From assembly GCF_030159255.1 (NCBI RefSeq), contig NZ_BSCT01000003.1:248001-312000 (forward strand): DNA of 64,000 nucleotides. The letters run 5' to 3'. The translations under genes and the position numbers were made by a program. Shown here piece after piece: positions 1 through 7,896 of the stretch; position 1 is the stretch's first letter, and every line of letters begins with the position of its first letter. The DNA is from Bradyrhizobium sp. SSBR45G (GTDB lineage Bacteria > Pseudomonadota > Alphaproteobacteria > Rhizobiales > Xanthobacteraceae). The notes beneath the pieces were generated by a model, which had not been told where the DNA came from, did no database searches, and saw nothing but the letters and a program-made list of their open reading frames with translations.

Positions 1-642
1 GCCGAGCGCGATGCGATAGCTCTCCAGCGACACGACGAGATGCGGCCGCTTGTTGTCCTCCTGTGCGCAGGATGCCAGCGTTTCCGGGCTGGCGAAGGCG
101 AAGGGTCCGAGCGCGAGAACGACCGCCGCCAGCACCGCGAACAGCCCGCGCCAGCCCAGCGTTCCGACCAGCGAGGTGCCGATGATCGGCGTCAGCGCGG
201 AGGCCAGCGCGAGCGCGGTGCCGAGACGGGCGAGGATCATCAACGTCGCCTGCGCATCACGGCTGTCGCGAATCATGGCCTGCCCAACCGTCGGGAGGAC
301 GCCGGCGCCAACCGACAGAATGAAGACGCCAACGAAGACGCCGGCCACGATCTGCGCCACCGCCGCGGTGACGGCGCCAAGCGCGAGCAGCCCGACGCCT
401 CCGATCAGCACGGGGCGGCGTCCGAAACGATCCGCCAGCGGCCCCACCACGATCTGCACCGATGCATAGCCCGTCAAAAAAACGCTCATCAGCATCTGCG
501 AACGGCCAGCTGAAATCTCAAAGTATCGACCGATCTCCGGCAGTGCCGGAGCAAAAACGAAATTAGATAGCTGCGACATGACGATGGCGGCACCTGCCAG
601 CGTCGGAATGAAGCGTGTATCGAGCTTGAAAGCTGCGCTCAT
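1..642 (-). CDS. MFS transporter, Bcr/CflA-type drug efflux (partial, C-terminus outside window)
   Basis: The reading frame is open from an ATG at 640-642 to the left edge, giving the first 214 residues of a major facilitator superfamily transporter. The protein starts MSAAFKLDTRFIPTLAGAAI and has regularly spaced hydrophobic segments. The cytoplasmic loop between helices 2 and 3 reads VGPLADRFGRRPVLIGG, the MFS motif A. Helix 4 has an SVGAGVLPTVGQAMIRD stretch like motif C/antiporter regions of the DHA1 Bcr/CflA group. From the family, it would be an inner-membrane proton-coupled exporter of small drugs or metabolites. The substrate cannot be read from the sequence. It stands alone here and its C-terminal half lies beyond the window. 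Confidence 0.88.
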   Translation of the reverse strand, partial: MSAAFKLDTRFIPTLAGAAIVMSQLSNFVFAPALPEIGRYFEISAGRSQMLMSVFLTGYASVQIVVGPLADRFGRRPVLIGGVGLLALGAVTAAVAQIVAGVFVGVFILSVGAGVLPTVGQAMIRDSRDAQATLMILARLGTALALASALTPIIGTSLVGTLGWRGLFAVLAAVVLALGPFAFASPETLASCAQEDNKRPHLVVSLESYRIALG

Positions 643-1053
643 TTGTCCGACGGAGTTGCCGCGCACCGAATCATGACAATAGCCTATCCTAATAGAAGAG
701 ACGTCCTTATGAACTATCGCATAAGTCGCAGCATATAATTTGGTGCAAACGCTAACAAGCGCGGGGCGGTGTTGTGCACAGCCGCGGCAACTACAAGAGT
801 CGAGTTGTGCCTCAGCGTCGCGCCTCCGATCGATGTGACTGATCGGCTTGGTATCTGGCGTAACGCGCGGCATGATCGGGAGGTCTTATTTGCGCCTCTC
901 AAGCATCACTCCGAGAGTCTGATGGTGCGTGAACACCGATAACTATGTACAACGGTGTGCGTTTGTGGCGGACTCGCCCGGAGCGGCCGCCGGATTATTC
1001 TGGACACAGCGAGACCATTTGCGGCCGAGGTTTCCTGTGTCGAAAGTGTCTTC
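643..1053. other. Intergenic region between divergent genes
   Basis: About 410 bases separate the start codons of the MFS transporter and the phosphopantetheinyl transferase. The short open frames here have no recognisable product or ribosome binding site. A TATAAT hexamer at 734-739 is the only promoter-like element I see, and no good -35 lies 17 bases upstream. I see no repeat or RNA gene. Confidence 0.5.
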
Positions 1054-1707
1054 ATGACCGCGATAGCAGATCTGTTTCGGGCTCCGGTGGTGGTTGAGGC
1101 CGCCGCACTGTCGCTGGCGGATGATGATCTGCATCCCGAAGAACGTGCCTTTGTCCAAGCCGCCGTGCCGAAGCGGCGGGCTGAGTTCTCGACGGCGCGA
1201 ATTCTGGCGCGCAAGGCGCTTGCAGCCCTCGGAGGCCCGCAGGTCTCGCTCGTCCCGGCGCCGGATCGTTCACCGGTTTGGCCTCCGGGCTATACGGGAA
1301 GCATTTCTCATTGCGCCGATTATTGTGCTGTCGTGGTGGCGCGGACCCGCGACGTCAGCTCACTCGGCCTGGACGTGGAGGACCTGCGCGAGCTCGATCC
1401 GGCAATGCAGGCCCTGGTGCTCACGCCGGGCGAACGGCAATGGATCAGCGTCCAGCCCGAGATGCGGCGGCGGATGTTGCCGATCCTGATCTTCAGCGCC
1501 AAGGAAGCGTATTATAAGTGTCAGTACCCGATCACGCGCGGCTTTCTCGATTTCCAGGATGTCGCGCTGGCGATCGATTGGGAGGCTGGCACCTTCGCGG
1601 CACGCGTTCTCAAGGCGGGGTGGACGGCCCCCGTTGCCTGTCTGCCCGGACGCTTTCGCATCGATGATCATCGGGTCAGCTGCGGCGTCGAGCTGACGCG
1701 GGGCTGA
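1054..1707 (+). CDS. 4'-phosphopantetheinyl transferase (EntD/Sfp superfamily)
   Basis: This 217-residue protein matches the EntD-like 4'-phosphopantetheinyl transferases, which move the phosphopantetheine arm from CoA to a serine of carrier proteins. Visible motifs are GSISHC (residues 82-87), GLDVE (105-109) with the acidic Mg ligands, and FSAKEAYYKCQYP (147-159) with the catalytic Lys and Glu. A longer form could start upstream at 955, but the extra 33 residues are not family-like, so the ATG at 1054 is preferred. No carrier-protein or NRPS/PKS gene is next to it, so its client is unknown. Enterobactin-type siderophore synthesis or a polyketide-like pathway elsewhere in the genome is possible. 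Confidence 0.88.
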   Translation: MTAIADLFRAPVVVEAAALSLADDDLHPEERAFVQAAVPKRRAEFSTARILARKALAALGGPQVSLVPAPDRSPVWPPGYTGSISHCADYCAVVVARTRDVSSLGLDVEDLRELDPAMQALVLTPGERQWISVQPEMRRRMLPILIFSAKEAYYKCQYPITRGFLDFQDVALAIDWEAGTFAARVLKAGWTAPVACLPGRFRIDDHRVSCGVELTRG

Positions 1708-1712
1708 TGGCA

Positions 1713-1785
1713 GCCCTGCATCCCAAGGTTGGAAGCGCCAATGCACGGCTTTGGCCGCGTGAAAAATTCTGCAGGGCCGCGTTTT
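1713..1785 (+). terminator. Possible rho-independent terminator, long loop
   Basis: GCCCTGCA (1713-1720) and TGCAGGGC (1770-1777) form a perfect 8-bp inverted repeat just after the transferase stop, followed by CGCG and five T. The loop of about 49 bases is longer than usual, so this is only a candidate. Confidence 0.3.
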
Positions 1786-1823
1786 TGAGATTTCGTCGAC
1801 TGGCGAGCCGCTTACCGCAGTCG

Positions 1824-1905
1824 CTAAACATGATGCGCCGCAAATAGCGGAGAAACCCACTTGACATGTTTAGTCGACGGAAATCTACTAAACAAAATAC
1901 TAAAC
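1824..1905 (+). promoter_or_regulatory. Promoter with four CTAAAC/GTTTAG operator-like half-sites
   Basis: Upstream of the ABC importer operon there are CTAAAC at 1824-1829, GTTTAGT at 1868-1874, ACTAAAC at 1887-1893 and ACTAAAC at 1899-1905. The middle pair is a perfect 7-bp inverted repeat with a 12-base spacer. TTGACA (1861-1866) and TCTACT (1884-1889) are separated by 17 bases and fit a sigma-70 promoter, so the inverted pair overlaps the promoter and would suit a repressor. A start near 1896 leaves a leader of about 145 bases. Which regulator binds is not shown by the sequence. ROK- or LacI-type repressors are guesses. Confidence 0.55.
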
Positions 1906-2040
1906 TCGGACAGTTGATCCGGGGCGATGGGGAAACGCTTGCGGCTCCCGCTGTCGTTGTGACGGCGCGTGTCGCTGCAGGCCATGCATCGCCGTCATCC
2001 GCGTGAAAGCGGGACGGCGCCAACAGGGAGGGAGTGCCAG

Positions 2041-3372
2041 ATGAAGTTGCTGCAGACATTTGCACTGACGGCTGCGGTCGCCGCCGCTGCGGCGTTCGGC
2101 GCATCCGCGCCGGCGCACGCCGAAGGAAAGACCATCACCTTGTGCTGGGCCGCATGGGACCCCGCCAACGCGCTGGTCGAGCTGTCGAAGGACTTCACCG
2201 CCAAGACCGGCGTCAACATGAAGTTCGAATTCGTGCCGTGGCCGAACTTCGCCGACCGCATGCTCAACGAACTCAACTCCAAGGGCAAGCTGTGCGACCT
2301 GATGATCGGCGACTCGCAATGGATCGGCGGTGCCGCTGAGAACGGCCAGTACGTCAAGCTGAACGAGTTCTTCGACAAGGAAGGCATCAAGATCTCCGAC
2401 TTCATGCCGGCCACGGTGGCGGGCTACGCCGAATGGCCGAAGGGCTCGCCGAACTATTGGGCGCTGCCAGCGATGGGCGACGCCAATGGCTGGACCTACC
2501 GCAAGGACTGGTTCGCGCGGCCGGAGATCCGCGAGGAGTTCAAGAAGAAGTTCGGCCGCGAGCTCGATGTGCCGAAGACGCAAGCGGAGCTGAAGGACAT
2601 CGCCGAGTTCTTCCAGAAGCGCGTGATCGACGGCAAGACCGTCTATGGCGCGGCGATCTTCACCGAGCGCGGCTCGGAAGGCATCACGATGGGCGTCACC
2701 AACGCGCTCTATCCGTTCGGCTTCAAGTACCAGAACCCGAAGAAGCCGTATGACATGCAGGGCTTCGTCAACTCCGACGACGCCGTGAAGGGCCTCGAGT
2801 TCTACAAGGCGCTGTACAAGTGCTGCACGCCGCCCGGCTACTCGAATGGCTACATGCAGGAAGGTCTCGATGCCTTCAAGTCCGGCCAGGTCGCGCTACA
2901 GATGAACTGGTTCGCGTTCTTCCCGGGCCTCTACAAGGATCCGAATGTCGGCGGCGACAGGATCGGTTTCTTCGTCAATCCCGGCCAGAAGGAGAAGGGC
3001 TCGCAGCTCGGCGGGCAGGGCATCTCGGTGGTGGCCTATTCGCCGAACCGCGCCGAAGCGCTGGCCTACATCAAATGGTTCGCCTCGCTCGACACCCAGA
3101 AGAAGTGGTGGGCGCTTGGCGGCTACAGCTGTCACAAGGGCGTGCTGAACGATCCCAACTTCAAGAACACCGCACCCTTCGCCGCCGACTTCCTGGTGGC
3201 GATGGACCAGGTGGTCGACTTCTGGGCCGAGCCGTCCTACGCGCAGCTGCTGCTCGCGATGCAGAAGCGCGTTCATGACTACGTCGTTGCCGACCAGGGC
3301 ACGGCCAAGGGCGCGCTCGATGGGCTGATTGCCGATTGGACCAAGGTGTTCAAGGAGGACGGCAAGCTCTGA
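2041..3372 (+). CDS. ABC transporter sugar/polyol-binding protein (family 1 SBP)
   Basis: This 443-residue protein is a periplasmic solute-binding protein of the family 1 (maltose/glycerol-phosphate) type. It begins with MKLLQTFALTAAVAAAAAF and has a signal peptidase site near APAHAE, residues 20-25. The start is fixed by GGGAGGGAG a few bases upstream of the ATG. The mature part begins KTITLCWAAWDPANALVELS, a typical family 1 opening. Trp- and Tyr-rich stretches such as SQWIGG and ANGWTYRKDWF would form the ligand cleft. Being first in an operon that ends in DhaK, it probably binds a polyol or triose-like substrate. The ligand itself cannot be read from the sequence. Confidence 0.9.
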   Translation: MKLLQTFALTAAVAAAAAFGASAPAHAEGKTITLCWAAWDPANALVELSKDFTAKTGVNMKFEFVPWPNFADRMLNELNSKGKLCDLMIGDSQWIGGAAENGQYVKLNEFFDKEGIKISDFMPATVAGYAEWPKGSPNYWALPAMGDANGWTYRKDWFARPEIREEFKKKFGRELDVPKTQAELKDIAEFFQKRVIDGKTVYGAAIFTERGSEGITMGVTNALYPFGFKYQNPKKPYDMQGFVNSDDAVKGLEFYKALYKCCTPPGYSNGYMQEGLDAFKSGQVALQMNWFAFFPGLYKDPNVGGDRIGFFVNPGQKEKGSQLGGQGISVVAYSPNRAEALAYIKWFASLDTQKKWWALGGYSCHKGVLNDPNFKNTAPFAADFLVAMDQVVDFWAEPSYAQLLLAMQKRVHDYVVADQGTAKGALDGLIADWTKVFKEDGKL

Positions 3373-3424
3373 CGATTGCGCCGGTCATCGGCGCGAGAGC
3401 GGATGACCGCTCTCTCCATGCGTC

Positions 3425-3456
3425 GTTCCGGGGCGCGCGAAGCGCGAGCCCGGAAC
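3425..3456. repeat. REP-like palindrome (first of two)
   Basis: A 32-base imperfect palindrome of the form GTTCCGGGGCGCGCG-AA-GCGCGAGCCCGGAAC lies in the 276-base gap between the binding protein and the first permease. Such CCGGAA-bounded palindromes resemble REP-type elements that I associate with Bradyrhizobium genomes. Copy number in this genome cannot be seen from the window. Confidence 0.55.
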
Positions 3457-3529
3457 CCATACCCACAGGGAGCAGCTATGAGGCACATAGGTCGATGGAT
3501 CTCGCCCCAAAGAACGTTCTGTGGCTATG

Positions 3530-3595
3530 GATTCCGGGCTCAGCCCTCTCCGTACCAAATGGCGTTGCCATTTGGTACGCGGGCTGCCCCGGAAT
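3530..3595. repeat. REP-like nested palindrome (second of two)
   Basis: The core is a perfect 13-bp inverted repeat, CGTACCAAATGGC (3551-3563) and GCCATTTGGTACG (3567-3579), with a 3-base loop. Outer arms ATTCCGGGCTCAGCCC and GGGCTGCCCCGGAAT pair imperfectly around it, giving a structure of about 66 bases. Sitting inside an operon, it could form a strong RNA hairpin and lower expression of the membrane components relative to the binding protein, as REP hairpins do in other sugar-import operons. Confidence 0.6.
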
Positions 3596-3648
3596 GACGA
3601 GAGGATAGAGCAACAGCCTCAAACAACCACCGTAGAGCAGTCCCTCGC

Positions 3649-4611
3649 ATGACCGACCAAACCGGATTGAGCGGCCTCGTCGACCGCGCCGCATTGGTGA
3701 CTTCGCCCGTCGTGGCGCGTCGCGTGCGCGGCCTCTCCGAGCGCGCCATCGCCTGGCTGTTCATCACGCCGACGATGCTGCTGCTGCTCGCGATCAACAT
3801 CTTCCCGCTGATCTGGACCATCCGGCTGTCCTTCACCAACTACCGCGCCAACCGTCCCAACGCGACGGTGCTCGATGTCGGGCTTGCCAACTACCAGTCG
3901 ATCCTGACCGATCCGGACGTCTGGGCGGCGATGACGGTGACCGCGCGCTTCGTGTTCTGGAGCATCCTGATCCAAACCGTCATCGGCTTCACCTTGGCCT
4001 GGCTGATCGACAAGAAGTTCCGCGGTCACGGCCTGTGGACGACCTTAATCCTGCTGCCGATGATGCTGTCGCCGGCCGTGGTCGGCAATTTCTGGACTTT
4101 CCTCTATCAGCCGCAGATCGGCCTGTTCAACTACGTCGTCGCGGCCCTGACCGGCGCACCGGCGTCGTCGTTCCAGATGCTGGCGCAGGTGCCGCTCGCG
4201 CCGTGGGCGATCGTCATCGTCGACACCTGGATGTGGACGCCCTATGTGATGCTGATCTGCCTCGCAGGCCTGCGTTCGATCCCGGACTACATCTACGAGG
4301 CCGCCGAGGTCGACCGCGCCTCGCCGTGGCGGCAGTTCTGGTCAATCACGCTGCCGATGGCGCTGCCCTTCATCATGCTCGCCGTGCTGTTCCGGGGCAT
4401 CGAGAACTTCAAGATGTTCGACATGGTCAACCTCTTGACCGGCGGCGGGCCCGGCTCGACCACAGAGATGGCCTCGATCACGCTGAAGCGCGAGGCGTTC
4501 GAGAAATGGCGCACCGGCTATTCCTCGGCCTTCGCCATCATCCTGTTCGTCACCGTGTTCGGTCTCGCCAATATCTACGTCAAGGCGCTCAACCGGGTGA
4601 AAAGCCGATGA
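3649..4611 (+). CDS. ABC transporter permease, MalF/UgpA type
   Basis: This 320-residue inner-membrane permease has about six transmembrane segments, the first near residues 38-60 (WLFITPTMLLLLAINIFPLI). The EAA loop that docks the ATPase is seen as YEAAEVDRASPWRQFWSITLP around residue 217. The N-terminal WLFITPTMLLLL-type opening and its place right after the binding protein mark it as the MalF-like partner. It is separated from the binding protein gene by the two palindromes and overlaps the next permease by ATGA. From family knowledge it forms a heterodimer with the following permease to move the solute across the inner membrane. Confidence 0.9.
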   Translation: MTDQTGLSGLVDRAALVTSPVVARRVRGLSERAIAWLFITPTMLLLLAINIFPLIWTIRLSFTNYRANRPNATVLDVGLANYQSILTDPDVWAAMTVTARFVFWSILIQTVIGFTLAWLIDKKFRGHGLWTTLILLPMMLSPAVVGNFWTFLYQPQIGLFNYVVAALTGAPASSFQMLAQVPLAPWAIVIVDTWMWTPYVMLICLAGLRSIPDYIYEAAEVDRASPWRQFWSITLPMALPFIMLAVLFRGIENFKMFDMVNLLTGGGPGSTTEMASITLKREAFEKWRTGYSSAFAIILFVTVFGLANIYVKALNRVKSR

Positions 4612-5561
4612 CCGGTCTCGTCTCAGCCCATTCCGTGGTCGATCCGTCGCCGCTGACCAAGCGCATCGCCGCGATCGTCGTGATCGCCTATGCGCTGATC
4701 ACCCTGGTGCCGCTGCTCTGGATCGTCATGACCGGCTTCAAGTCGCCGTCGGATGCCATTGCCTATCCTCCGAAGCTCGTCGCCGAACCGACTTTGGAAG
4801 GCTATTGCAACCTGTTCACCACCCGCAGCCGGCAGGCGCCGGAGTACATGGCGAAGCTGCCGCCGGCCTCAGGCCTGTGCGACCGCATCTCGCGCGACCG
4901 TAACATGGTCATCGCGGGTCCCTCGAACTACATCCCGCGCTATGTTAACTCGCTGGTGATTGCGTTCGGTTCGACCGCGTTGTCGGTCGTGCTCGGCACG
5001 CTCGCGGCCTATGCGTTCTCGCGCTTCAAGGTGCCGCTGAAGGACGATCTGATGTTCTTCATTCTGTCGACCCGGATGATGCCGCCGATCGCGGTCGCTA
5101 TCCCGATCTACCTGATGTATCGCGAGCTCGGCCTGTCCGACACCAAGCTCGGCATGATCCTGCTCTACACCTCCGTCAACATCTCGCTCGCGGTCTGGCT
5201 GCTCAAGGGCTTCATGGACGAGATTCCGCGCGAGTACGAGGACGCCGCGATGGTCGACGGCTACACGCGGCTGCAGGCGTTCTTCAAGGTGGTGCTGCCG
5301 CAGGCCACCACCGGCATCGTCGCCACAGCGATCTTCTGCCTGATCTTCGCCTGGAACGAATATGCCTTCGCGGTGCTGCTGACCTCCGGGACGGCGCAGA
5401 CCGCACCGCCCTTCATCCCGATCATCATCGGCGAGGGCGGCCAGGACTGGCCGGCGGTTGCGGCCGGCACCACGCTGTTCCTGATCCCGATCGTGGTGTT
5501 CACGGTGTTGCTGCGCAAGCACCTGTTGCGCGGCATCACCTTCGGAGCGGTGCGCAAATGA
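4608..5561 (+). CDS. ABC transporter permease, MalG/UgpE type
   Basis: This 317-residue permease starts at the ATG overlapping the stop codon of the preceding permease (ATGA). That start gives a normal N-terminus, MTGLVSAHSVVDPSPLTKRI, leading into the first membrane helix. The EAA loop reads YEDAAMVDGYTRLQAFFKVV, around residues 206-225, as in MalG-like subunits. A soluble stretch around residues 60-110, between the first two helices, contains two Cys and would lie on the periplasmic side. It pairs with the preceding permease. The tight overlaps on both sides imply translational coupling within the importer operon. Confidence 0.9.
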   Translation: MTGLVSAHSVVDPSPLTKRIAAIVVIAYALITLVPLLWIVMTGFKSPSDAIAYPPKLVAEPTLEGYCNLFTTRSRQAPEYMAKLPPASGLCDRISRDRNMVIAGPSNYIPRYVNSLVIAFGSTALSVVLGTLAAYAFSRFKVPLKDDLMFFILSTRMMPPIAVAIPIYLMYRELGLSDTKLGMILLYTSVNISLAVWLLKGFMDEIPREYEDAAMVDGYTRLQAFFKVVLPQATTGIVATAIFCLIFAWNEYAFAVLLTSGTAQTAPPFIPIIIGEGGQDWPAVAAGTTLFLIPIVVFTVLLRKHLLRGITFGAVRK

Positions 5562-5776
5562 GCGGGTCCAGCCACACCAATCCAGCCGATGTTGTCGCCA
5601 CGCGCTGGCCGCGGGTCCTGCGGCGTGGGCGGATGGAAACGGTTGCAACCATCCTGATCGCGGCCGGCGTGCTGATGCTGCTGCAGCCGTTTGCGCTGGT
5701 GCTCTACACTTATTCCTTCGTGACGACGCTTGCGGGCGTCGTGATGTTTACCATCGTCTCCAAATTCCCGGACTGA
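5558..5776 (+). CDS. Small membrane protein of the ABC importer operon (GlpU/DUF2160-like position)
   Basis: This 72-residue protein has two hydrophobic stretches, TVATILIAAGVLMLLQPFAL and YSFVTTLAGVVMFTIV, joined by a short turn, so it is probably a two-helix inner-membrane protein. Its ATG overlaps the permease stop codon. A small membrane protein in this place is typical of the rhizobial glycerol-type importer operons (glpPQSTUV), where GlpU occupies the equivalent slot. I do not see enough to claim homology. Its job in transport is unknown. It may stabilise or modulate the permease complex. Confidence 0.7.
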   Translation: MSGSSHTNPADVVATRWPRVLRRGRMETVATILIAAGVLMLLQPFALVLYTYSFVTTLAGVVMFTIVSKFPD

Positions 5777-5780
5777 CGCC

Positions 5781-6890
5781 ATGGCCGAGATCCGGATCGA
5801 AAACCTGGTCAAGCAGTTCGGCGGCTTCGCTGCCGTGCGCGGCACCAGCTTCACCATCGCCGATGGCGAATTTTTCTGCCTGCTCGGGCCCTCCGGCTGT
5901 GGCAAGACTACGACCTTGCGCATGATCGCCGGCCTTGAGCTGCCGACCTCGGGGACAATCAGCCTCGGCGGCGAGGACGTCACCTTCCGCCGCGCGCGCG
6001 AGCGCGACATCGCCATGGTGTTCCAGTTGTTCGCGCTGTACCCGCACATGAACGTGCGCCGGAACATTGCTTTTCCATTGGTCTCGATGGGCGTGCCGAA
6101 GGCCGAGATCAAGCGCAGAGTGGAGGAGGCTGCGCGCATCCTGCGCATCGATCATCTGATCGATCGTCCGGTGAGCGGGCTGTCGAGCGGCGACCGGCAG
6201 CGCGTCGCGCTGGGCCGCGCCATCGTCCGGGAGCCCAAGGCGTTCCTGATGGACGAGCCGCTCGGCGCGCTCGATGCCGAGTTTCGCCACATCATGTGCG
6301 GCGAGCTGCGCGCACTGCACGACCGGCTGAAGGCGACCACCGTGTTCGTCACCCACGACCAGCTCGAGGCGATGTCGATGGCTGACAAGATCGCGGTGAT
6401 GAATCGCGGCGTCGTCGAGCAGCTCGGTACGCCGCAGGAGATCTACGATCGGCCAGCGTCGATGTTCGTCGCCGACTTCATCGGCTCGCCGGCGATGAAC
6501 TTCATCCGCTTCGAGGGCAGGCTCGCCGCCGGGGCCAGCAGCGTCCGCATCGATGGCGCCGAGATCGGCGTGCCCCAGCTGCGCGAGGATGCCGGGGCGA
6601 ACGAGCTGGTGCTGGGCGTACGGCCGGAGCAGGTGACGCTGACGGCCGAGGGCGGCCTGCGCGGCGAGGTGTTCGGAGCCGAATATCTCGGCACCACCCA
6701 GATCATCACCATCACGACCGCGCATGGCATGGTGAAGGCGCGCGCGCCGGCGGCTGTCCGTGTCGCGCGGGCCGAGCCCGTCGGGCTCAGCTTCCGCGCC
6801 GACCGGCTGTCGCTGTTCGATGCCGCCTCGGGCCGCGCGATCCGCACGGCGCTATACGAGCAGCCGGCGAGGGGAGGCCGTCATGGCTGA
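5781..6890 (+). CDS. ABC transporter ATP-binding protein with variant signature (GlpS-like)
   Basis: This 369-residue ATPase is of the MalK/UgpC class: nucleotide-binding domain at about residues 1-235 and a C-terminal TOBE region. Walker A is GPSGCGKTT, and Walker B is AFLMDEPLGALD. The H-loop is in VTHDQLEAMSMAD. The ABC signature is unusual, LSSGDRQRV instead of LSGGQ, while the next ATPase has the normal motif. From family knowledge the signature of one subunit completes the ATP site of the other, so one of the two sites of the predicted heterodimer may be altered. Paired, non-identical ATPases also occur in the rhizobial glycerol importer (GlpS/GlpT). The gene overlaps the next by 8 bases. 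Confidence 0.88.
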   Translation: MAEIRIENLVKQFGGFAAVRGTSFTIADGEFFCLLGPSGCGKTTTLRMIAGLELPTSGTISLGGEDVTFRRARERDIAMVFQLFALYPHMNVRRNIAFPLVSMGVPKAEIKRRVEEAARILRIDHLIDRPVSGLSSGDRQRVALGRAIVREPKAFLMDEPLGALDAEFRHIMCGELRALHDRLKATTVFVTHDQLEAMSMADKIAVMNRGVVEQLGTPQEIYDRPASMFVADFIGSPAMNFIRFEGRLAAGASSVRIDGAEIGVPQLREDAGANELVLGVRPEQVTLTAEGGLRGEVFGAEYLGTTQIITITTAHGMVKARAPAAVRVARAEPVGLSFRADRLSLFDAASGRAIRTALYEQPARGGRHG

Positions 6891-7893
6891 GACGCGGCTC
6901 GTCAATGTCAGCAAATCGTTCGGCGCCAAGGCCGCAGTGCGCGACCTCTCGCTGACCATTCGCGACGGCGAACTCGTCGTGTTGCTCGGACCGACTGGCG
7001 CCGGCAAGACCACGACCTTGCGGCTCGTCGCCGGCCTGGAGACGCCTGACAGTGGTTCCGTCGCCATTGGCGGCGTGGACCAGATCAACGCGACGCCGGC
7101 AGCGCGCGACGTAACCTTCGTGTTCCAGCAATACTCGCTGTATCCGCATCTGTCGGTGTACGACAATCTCGCCTTTCCGCTGCGCTCGCCTGTGCGCAAG
7201 ACTCCGGAGCCGGAGATCAAGCGCATCGTCGGCGACGTCGCTGCGATGCTGCGGATCGAGGACAAGCTCGGCAATCGCGCCACGCAGCTGTCCGGCGGCC
7301 AGATGCAGCGCGTCGCCATCGGCCGCGCTCTGGTGCGCAGGCCTGCGATCGCACTGCTCGACGAGCCGCTGTCGTCGCTTGACGCCAAGCTGCGCTCGGA
7401 GCTGCGCATCGAGCTCAAGCGCATCCAGCAGGATCTCGGCGCAACGATGCTCTACGTCACCCACGACCAGATCGAGGCGATGACGCTCGCCAACCGCATC
7501 GGCGTCATCGACCAGGGCCGGCTGGTGCAGGTCGGGACGCCGCGCGAGGTCTATGAGGATCCGGCCAACACCTATGTCGCGACCCGGCTCGGCAGCCCCG
7601 GCATCAATCTGTTGCCCCGCGGGCTGTTTCCGGACCTCGCATTGCCCGCCGACGTCGCGACGATTGGCGCCCGGACCGAGCACATGACGGTGCGCCGCGC
7701 CGGCGGTGGAGCCGACGCACGTGTGAAATGGATCGAACATCTCGGCGATCAGAACCATCTGCACATCATGTTCAACGACCAGAAGATCGTCAGCCTCGTC
7801 GAGCCGGACACGGAATTGAAAGTCGGCGACTCCGTCGCTATCGAGTTCACCCGGCCGCTGCTGTTCGACCGGGCGGGCCAGCGGGTGAGATAG
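6883..7893 (+). CDS. ABC transporter ATP-binding protein, canonical partner (GlpT-like)
   Basis: This 336-residue ATPase starts at the ATG inside the end of the preceding gene (MAETRLVNVSKSFGAKAAVR). Upstream in-frame codons would add an unrelated tail. Walker A is GPTGAGKTT, the signature is LSGGQMQRVAIGRA, Walker B is IALLDEPLSSLDAKLR, and the H-loop is YVTHDQIEAM. A TOBE-type beta region follows residue 240. It probably forms a heterodimer with the preceding variant ATPase to power the importer encoded by 2041-5561. Only three bases separate it from dhaL, so import and phosphorylation genes form one transcription unit. Confidence 0.9.
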   Translation: MAETRLVNVSKSFGAKAAVRDLSLTIRDGELVVLLGPTGAGKTTTLRLVAGLETPDSGSVAIGGVDQINATPAARDVTFVFQQYSLYPHLSVYDNLAFPLRSPVRKTPEPEIKRIVGDVAAMLRIEDKLGNRATQLSGGQMQRVAIGRALVRRPAIALLDEPLSSLDAKLRSELRIELKRIQQDLGATMLYVTHDQIEAMTLANRIGVIDQGRLVQVGTPREVYEDPANTYVATRLGSPGINLLPRGLFPDLALPADVATIGARTEHMTVRRAGGGADARVKWIEHLGDQNHLHIMFNDQKIVSLVEPDTELKVGDSVAIEFTRPLLFDRAGQRVR

Positions 7894-7896
7894 ACA

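Noticed and set aside
714..902. 62-residue minus-strand frame in the first intergenic region
   Set aside because: No ribosome site, no hydrophobic or domain pattern, and random-like composition.
955..1053. N-terminal extension of the phosphopantetheinyl transferase
   Set aside because: The additional 33 residues are Cys/Arg-rich, absent from the family pattern, and have no better ribosome site.
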